Positions 58,778 to 64,000 of a DNA stretch of 64,000 bases are shown here, piece by piece (within the stretch, counting starts at the first letter, position 1; the number at the start of each line of letters is the position of its first letter). Both the position numbers and the translations under genes were made by a program. The notes beneath the pieces were generated by a model. It did not search any database and had not been told where the DNA came from. It was given only the letters and a program-made list of their open reading frames with translations. The DNA comes from Prevotella sp. (GTDB lineage: Bacteria; Bacteroidota; Bacteroidia; Bacteroidales; Bacteroidaceae), in NCBI GenBank assembly GCA_017417465.1, contig JAFPZD010000083.1, positions 1-64,000 of the forward strand, given 5' to 3'.

Positions 58778-61700
58778 ATGAAGAAACAACTACTGACACT
58801 GATGGCCACACTGGTAGTAATGACCACACAGACCACACTCGCCCAGAGCAAGCTCTATCCACAGCACTTTGACCTGGAAGAGGTAACCCTGCTCGACGGC
58901 CCCATGAAGACGGCCATGGACCTGAACCTGAAGGTGCTCATGCAGTATGACGTCGACCGGCTGTTGACACCTTACGTGCGCCAAGCCGGCCTTGCCACCA
59001 CCACCGACCAGTCGTCGCCCTACTACCAGTGGATGACGAAGCACCCAAACTTCAGCAACTGGGGTGACGCCTCGTTCGACCTCAGCGGACACGTCGGTAG
59101 CCACTACCTGTCGGCCCTTGCACTGGGCTATGCCGCCTGCCACGACGCGGACATGAAAGCCCAGCTGAAGCAACGTTTGGACTACATGGTCAGCGTCATG
59201 AAAGACTGTCAGGATCAGTATGACACCAACACGCAGGGACTCTACGGCTTCATCGGCGGACAGCCCATCAACAGCGACTGGACAGCCCTCTACACCGGTA
59301 ACATCGCGCCACTGAGGAACCACGGTGGATGGGTGCCCTTCTACGTGCAACACAAAATCCTGGCCGGTCTGCGCGATGCCTACATCTACGGCGGCAACGA
59401 GGTGGCCAAGGAGCTGTTCCACAAGCTGGCCGACTGGAGTGTCAACGTCGTCAGCAAGGTCAGCGACAGCAATATGCAAACCGTGCTCGACATTGAGCAC
59501 GGCGGCATGAACGAGTCGATGCTCGATGCCTACCAACTGTTCGGCGACGAGAAGTACCTCAATGCCGCCAAGAAGTACACCCACCGCACGATGCTCAACG
59601 GCATGCAGTCGCTCAACACCACTTTCCTTGACGGCAAGCATGCCAATACGCAGGTACCTAAATATATAGGTATGGAGCGAATTGGCGAACAGGGCAACGC
59701 CCAGTATGTCACCGCAGCCAAGAACTTCTGGCAGGACGTGGCTACGAACCGCACCGTCTGCATCGGTGGCAACAGCGTCAGCGAGCATTTCCTCGCCCGT
59801 GCCAATGCCAACCGCTACATCGACCATCTTGACGGCCCGGAGACGTGTAACTCGAACAACATGTTGAAACTGTCGGAAATGATGGCCGACCGCACTGTCG
59901 TTGCAGGAGACTTGCAATCCGCTGCCAAGTATGCCGACTTCTACGAGCAGACAATGTGGAACCACATCCTCGCCACACAAGACCCTCAGACGGGCGGCTA
60001 CGTCTACTTCACCACATTGCGCCCACAGGGCTACCGCATCTACTCACAAGTGAACCAAGGCATGTGGTGCTGCGTGGGCACCGGCATGGAGAACCACTCC
60101 AAGTACGGCCACTTCATCTACACCCACAACGGTGAAGAGACGCTCTACGTCAACCTCTTTGTGCCATCGCAACTCGAGAGCGACGCCTTCGTCATCAAGC
60201 AGGAGACCAATTTCCCCAACAGCAACACCACCGAGCTCACCATCGGCAAGGCTGGCCACTACACCATCGCCATTCGCCACCCGGCATGGGCTGGTAAGAA
60301 CTTCACCATCGACCTCAACGGTACGACGCTCGACACGAGTTCCCTCGAGATGGGCAAGGCCGGCTATTTCAGTGAGACGCGCGATTGGGCCGTGGGCGAC
60401 AGGATTCTCATCACCCTGGACCCACAGCTGCACTACGAGACATGTCCGGGCTATGAAGACTATATCGCCTTTAAGTATGGTCCCATCCTACTCGGTGCAC
60501 AGACCACCGCCGCCAAGCCCGACGAAGCTGAGGGCACAGGGCTCAGCTACGAACGGCTGCAAAACGAGTATGCCGGCAGCGGGCGCATGGACCATGCCCC
60601 CGGCTCCATGGCCTCGGCCAAGAGCCTCATCGACGCGCCGCTGCTCATTGGCAACCGTGCCGATGTGCTCAGCCGCATCCAGCGTCTGCGTTCCATCGAC
60701 CTGAGCTTCATCATCGACGTCAGCCGCCCGGAGGTGAGCACCTACAAGTGGACAACGCTGAAGCTTGTGCCATTCCATAAGATTCACCACGCCCGCTACA
60801 TGTGCTACTGGTATCAGCAGACGGCTGAAGCCTTCGCACAAAGTGACATGGCCCAGACGGAGGCACAGAACGAAGCGCTTATCACACGCACCATCGACTT
60901 CGTTGCCCCCGGCGAACAACAGAGCGAGGCCGGCCATGAGTATAACTATTCCTCGGACAGCAGCACAGGCACCTACAACGGTGAGCGCTACCGCGACGCA
61001 CAAAAAGGCGGCTATGTCGAGTATGCCCTCTACAACACCCGTGGTGTCACCGACAGCCTCTCCATTCTCTGTCGCTTTACTACGGCCGACCGTGGACGCA
61101 AGGCCTCGCTGCTGGTCGACGGTCAGAAGATTGTCGACATCACTATCCCTTCAAGTGTGAAGAACGCCGACCAGAATGGCTTTTATAATATTGAGTACCC
61201 CATTCCAGCTGGGCTGGCGAAACAGGCTGACGGCACTGCCAAGGCAAAGTTCACCGTGCGCCTCGCGGCAGACAAGGGCACACTGAACCCCGGCCTCTAC
61301 TACTTGAGACTGATGAGCGGCTACGACGCCACGGCCAAAGCCTACCGCTTCGTCTGCTCGGAGTGGACGACGGGCGACGCCAACCGCATTGCTGCGTCTA
61401 ACATCACCTACGACACAGAACGTAACATTCTGCACGCCCGTAGCCGCGGCAATAACAACATCGCGCTGATGCTGCGCTACCAGGACTGCGACTACGACAT
61501 CGCAGCCAACCAGACCTACCTCGTCGTGCGCGGCACCAGCCTCAGCACTACCAACAGTCACTCCTACCTCTGGTGGCTCAACGGCTCGAACCACGGCACA
61601 CAGGTGGCACCCACCGCCGTACGCACCATTAATGTCGGCGACACACAGCAGACGGTCATTGCCTGGAACATGGCCACCAGTGGCATCTACGAGAACTTCA

Positions 61701-62014
61701 CCGGCGACCGTCCTAACGTCTGTCTCGGACAGACCATCTTCGGACTCACCTCGTCGGCTTCCGACGGCAGCTGCGACATCTACGATATCAACTTCGCTAC
61801 CAGTGTTGACGACTACATCGACCTGTCTACGGCACTCCGTGGCGACGTGAACAGCGATGGACTGGTAGGCATCGGCGACATCGTGGCCATCACAAACATC
61901 ATGGTCGGTATTACCAACGACATTCCCCTTTTTCGCTCCGACGTCAACGGTGATGGCCTGGTGGGCATCGGAGACATCGTCGCCATCACCAACATCATGG
62001 CAGGGCTTTTATAA
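58778..62014 (+). CDS. GH127-like beta-L-arabinofuranosidase with C-terminal dockerin-like doublet
   Basis: Protein of 1078 residues. Signal peptide (MKKQLLTLMATLVVMTTQTT), then the DUF1680/GH127-type barrel (FDLEEVTLLDGPMKTAMDLN, GHVGSHYLSALALGYA). E355-T-C357 and C431-C432 match the Glu and three Cys that hold zinc and supply the Cys nucleophile in GH127; the related GH146 family is not excluded. It would release beta-L-arabinofuranose from plant glycans or glycoproteins. Residues about 690-800 resemble the DUF6805 accessory domain, then an unassigned region, then two calcium-loop motifs at the end (DVNSDGLVGIGDIVAITN, DVNGDGLVGIGDIVAITN). No SusC/SusD pair is nearby. Confidence 0.9.
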   Translation: MKKQLLTLMATLVVMTTQTTLAQSKLYPQHFDLEEVTLLDGPMKTAMDLNLKVLMQYDVDRLLTPYVRQAGLATTTDQSSPYYQWMTKHPNFSNWGDASFDLSGHVGSHYLSALALGYAACHDADMKAQLKQRLDYMVSVMKDCQDQYDTNTQGLYGFIGGQPINSDWTALYTGNIAPLRNHGGWVPFYVQHKILAGLRDAYIYGGNEVAKELFHKLADWSVNVVSKVSDSNMQTVLDIEHGGMNESMLDAYQLFGDEKYLNAAKKYTHRTMLNGMQSLNTTFLDGKHANTQVPKYIGMERIGEQGNAQYVTAAKNFWQDVATNRTVCIGGNSVSEHFLARANANRYIDHLDGPETCNSNNMLKLSEMMADRTVVAGDLQSAAKYADFYEQTMWNHILATQDPQTGGYVYFTTLRPQGYRIYSQVNQGMWCCVGTGMENHSKYGHFIYTHNGEETLYVNLFVPSQLESDAFVIKQETNFPNSNTTELTIGKAGHYTIAIRHPAWAGKNFTIDLNGTTLDTSSLEMGKAGYFSETRDWAVGDRILITLDPQLHYETCPGYEDYIAFKYGPILLGAQTTAAKPDEAEGTGLSYERLQNEYAGSGRMDHAPGSMASAKSLIDAPLLIGNRADVLSRIQRLRSIDLSFIIDVSRPEVSTYKWTTLKLVPFHKIHHARYMCYWYQQTAEAFAQSDMAQTEAQNEALITRTIDFVAPGEQQSEAGHEYNYSSDSSTGTYNGERYRDAQKGGYVEYALYNTRGVTDSLSILCRFTTADRGRKASLLVDGQKIVDITIPSSVKNADQNGFYNIEYPIPAGLAKQADGTAKAKFTVRLAADKGTLNPGLYYLRLMSGYDATAKAYRFVCSEWTTGDANRIAASNITYDTERNILHARSRGNNNIALMLRYQDCDYDIAANQTYLVVRGTSLSTTNSHSYLWWLNGSNHGTQVAPTAVRTINVGDTQQTVIAWNMATSGIYENFTGDRPNVCLGQTIFGLTSSASDGSCDIYDINFATSVDDYIDLSTALRGDVNSDGLVGIGDIVAITNIMVGITNDIPLFRSDVNGDGLVGIGDIVAITNIMAGLL

Positions 62015-62061
62015 GGAAATGAGTTAATAGCCAGCAACGAACGCATAGTCATCCACTGACA

Positions 62062-62778
62062 ATGGAGAACAGCAAGCTGCCCAAAGTGCTGCAGGACGAA
62101 GTGCAGTATCAGGACCTGTTTTTCTATCAGAAGAGTGAGGTTCTCTATGCCCTCACCTACCACTTTGCCAAGCGGTTCCTTCCTACAAAAGGCGACCGCA
62201 CCGTAGACCAAATGATTCAGGCTGCCCGCTCAGGCAAACAGAACATCGTAGAGGGCTTTGCCGACGGCATGACCTCAACAGAGCTACAGTTGAAACTGCT
62301 CAACATTGCACGCTCGTCGCTGAAAGAACTGCGTGCCGACTACGAGGACTATCTCAACACCCGGCACCTTTCTTACTGGCAATCATCCCACCCACGCTAT
62401 GACCAGATGCTCGACTTCTGTCGGAAGCATAACAAGGTGAGCGACTACGAGCCTTTCTTCGACCGTTGGAACGACGAGGAGCAGTGTAACATCGCACTGA
62501 CTCTGCTCCACATGACCGACAAAATGATGAAGACCTACCTCAGCGGTTTGGAACAGCAATTCGTCACTCAAGGCGGCATCCGGGAACGCATGTACGCAGC
62601 CCGAACCGGCTACAGGAAAGGTCTCGACGACGAACTTCAGCGCCTGCGCGACGAGAACAAAAGCCTACGCCAGCAGGTCCCCATCCTCGAACAGAGAATA
62701 GAGCAGCTCCTCGCTGAGAAGCGCCACCTCGAAGTTCTATTGGAGCAGGAAAGACGGAACCGCCAAAGAGAGCCCTAA
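62062..62778 (+). CDS. Four-helix-bundle suffix-domain protein
   Basis: Protein of 238 residues. The first two thirds form the four-helix bundle related to 23S rRNA intervening-sequence proteins (FYQKSEVLYALTYHFAKRFL, ARSGKQNIVEGFADGMTSTE, LNIARSSLKELRADYEDYL). The C-terminus is a long coiled coil (LDDELQRLRDENKSLRQQV, EQRIEQLLAEKRHLEVLLEQ). Function unknown; these genes often occur singly or near mobile sequence. It starts 47 bases after the GH127-like stop codon. The gap downstream carries a CTAGT repeat. Confidence 0.85.
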   Translation: MENSKLPKVLQDEVQYQDLFFYQKSEVLYALTYHFAKRFLPTKGDRTVDQMIQAARSGKQNIVEGFADGMTSTELQLKLLNIARSSLKELRADYEDYLNTRHLSYWQSSHPRYDQMLDFCRKHNKVSDYEPFFDRWNDEEQCNIALTLLHMTDKMMKTYLSGLEQQFVTQGGIRERMYAARTGYRKGLDDELQRLRDENKSLRQQVPILEQRIEQLLAEKRHLEVLLEQERRNRQREP

Positions 62779-62786
62779 GAGGGGCT

Positions 62787-62901
62787 AGCATGACTAGTGA
62801 AGCTAGTTATGACTAGTGGGACTAGTGGGACTAGTAGAACTAGTGGAACTAGTAGAGCTAGTTAAACTAGTAAAACTAGTGAAACTAGTAAAACTAGCTG
62901 G
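62787..62901. repeat. ACTAGTGGG-type nonamer array
   Basis: About twelve units of ACTAGTNNN (GGG, AGA, GGA, AAA, GAA) with a 9-base period, each with the CTAG palindrome. It lies between the four-helix-bundle gene and pgi. Confidence 0.92.
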
Positions 62902-62953
62902 AGACCCAAAGATAATGAAAAAAAGTAAAAGCGCAAAACTTTCGGCGGAATAA

Positions 62954-62985
62954 TTTGCGTATGTCAGGAAATAGTTGTAATTTTG
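62954..62985 (+). promoter_or_regulatory. Promoter of pgi
   Basis: TTTG (62954-62957), 20 bases, TAATTTTG (62978-62985). Leader of about 30 bases. Confidence 0.8.
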
Positions 62986-63024
62986 CAGCAATCTATAGTA
63001 CTACTTACTAAAATTATACAATTA

Positions 63025-64000
63025 ATGAAGAACATCAGTCTTGACATTACGAAGGCGTCGTGCTTCCTGAAGCAGGACGCAGTAGCGGCTTTTGAGCCGA
63101 GAGTGAAAGCAGCACAGCAGGCACTGGAAGCAGGAACCTGCCCAGGTAACGACTTCTTGGGATGGCTGCACTTGCCGTCGGAAATCACGCCGGCATTTAT
63201 CGATGAGATTCAGCAGACGGCCAACGTACTGCGCGAGAACTGCGAGGCCATCGTCGTGGCTGGCATCGGCGGCAGCTATCTGGGAGCGCGTGCCGTCATC
63301 GAAGCCCTAAGCAATTCGTTTGGTTGGCTGAAGAACACGAAGCCCGTCATCCTCTTCGCCGGCAACAACATCGGCGAGGACTACCTCTCGGAACTAACCG
63401 AATACCTGAAAGACAAGAAGTTCGGTGTCATCAACATCTCAAAGAGCGGCACCACGACGGAGACCGCCCTCACCTTCCGCCTGCTGAAGAAGCAGTGCGA
63501 AGCACAGCGTGGCAAGGACGAGGCTAAGAAGGTCATCGTCGCCGTCACCGACGCTAAGCGCGGTGCTGCACGCACCTGCGCCGACAAGGAGGGCTACAAG
63601 TCGTTCATCATTCCCGACAACGTCGGCGGCCGTTTCTCGGTGCTGACGCCCGTGGGTCTGCTGCCTATCGCCTGCGCCGGTTTCGACATCAAGGCGCTGG
63701 TCGAGGGTGCCCAGGATATGGAGAAGCTGTGCGGCAAGGACGTGCCGTTCCAGGAGAACCCTGCCGCCCAGTATGCCGCCGTACGCAACGCCCTCTACGA
63801 GAACGGCAAGAAGATTGAGATTATGGTGAACTACCAGCCGAAGCTTCACTTCATGAGCGAGTGGTGGAAACAGCTCTACGGCGAGTCCGAGGGCAAGGAC
63901 AAAAAGGGCATCTTCCCCGCCAGTGTCGACTTCACTACCGACCTGCACTCCATGGGCCAGTGGATACAGGACGGCGAGCGCAGCATATTCGAGACCGTCA
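63025..64000 (+). CDS. pgi: Glucose-6-phosphate isomerase (partial, runs off the right edge)
   Basis: The first 325 residues are present. [53 protein letters not shown] and [14 protein letters not shown] are the isomerase motifs. It interconverts glucose 6-phosphate and fructose 6-phosphate. The ATG at 63025 follows the promoter at 62954 directly. The stop codon is outside the window. Confidence 0.95.
   Translation, partial: MKNISLDITKASCFLKQDAVAAFEPRVKAAQQALEAGTCPGNDFLGWLHLPSEITPAFIDEIQQTANVLRENCEAIVVAGIGGSYLGARAVIEALSNSFGWLKNTKPVILFAGNNIGEDYLSELTEYLKDKKFGVINISKSGTTTETALTFRLLKKQCEAQRGKDEAKKVIVAVTDAKRGAARTCADKEGYKSFIIPDNVGGRFSVLTPVGLLPIACAGFDIKALVEGAQDMEKLCGKDVPFQENPAAQYAAVRNALYENGKKIEIMVNYQPKLHFMSEWWKQLYGESEGKDKKGIFPASVDFTTDLHSMGQWIQDGERSIFETV

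Overview
This window looks like a chromosomal segment from a member of the Bacteroidales, most likely Prevotella or a close relative. The evidence is a run of promoters with the Bacteroidetes layout (TTTG or TTG, 19-20 bases, TAnnTTTG), the absence of -35/-10 promoters of the E. coli type, and gene sets typical of that order: a glycogen locus of GH57/GT4/GH133 type, dapB-lepB-lepB-like-wbqC, a VapE-type ATPase divergent from an HU-like gene, and SusC-free glycosidases with dockerin-like tails. The assignment is inference; there is no rRNA in the window and I found no tRNA.

Layout. Bases 454-5306 hold a leftward glycogen operon (debranching enzyme, glycosyltransferase, GH57 amylase) divergent from a Crp/Fnr-type regulator. 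Bases 6175-10755 hold a leftward M3 peptidase, dCMP deaminase and S41 protease group. Bases 11003-14930 hold an acyl-CoA synthetase with an XRE-cupin regulator, and a Tat-type ferredoxin aldo/keto reductase. Bases 15237-23688 hold an EamA transporter and a complete leftward histidine operon in the order hisB-G-D-C-H-A-F-IE. Bases 24238-27673 hold an overlapping pair that mirrors the two lysosomal heparan sulfate enzymes NAGLU and HGSNAT. Bases 27775-34240 hold GH3-family protein, Ig-like lipoprotein, DUF3108 protein and helicase. Bases 34551-38123 hold dapB, lepB, a signal peptidase homologue without its catalytic residues, and wbqC. Bases 38297-41452 hold DUF2851, a thioesterase and dprA.

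From about 41450 to 57500 the content is accessory: a strong promoter with a long structured leader, a secreted beta-helix-like protein overlapping a 65-residue-repeat protein with a dockerin-like tail, VapE/HU-like, a HigB/HigA toxin-antitoxin, a nuclease remnant and an intact DUF1016 nuclease, and a large and a small RHS protein. The right end has dusB, a GH127-like arabinofuranosidase with a dockerin-like tail, a four-helix-bundle protein, and the start of pgi.

The most unusual content lies between and inside the genes. Four kinds of short repeat are spread over the window: (1) tandem arrays of a unit fixed at 22 bp (21 bp at two loci) whose sequence differs at each locus; (2) a GC-rich palindrome built on GCCCACCCAAGCCCTCCC that sits between genes and also, in frame, inside at least five proteins; (3) heptanucleotide tracts at gene junctions that also enter coding regions, once forming the core of a signal peptide; (4) an inverted-repeat element of about 85-95 bp with GGAGGTAAAGTAGAATA ends. 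These look like mobile or slippage-prone sequences that are remodelling gene starts, ends and surface loops.
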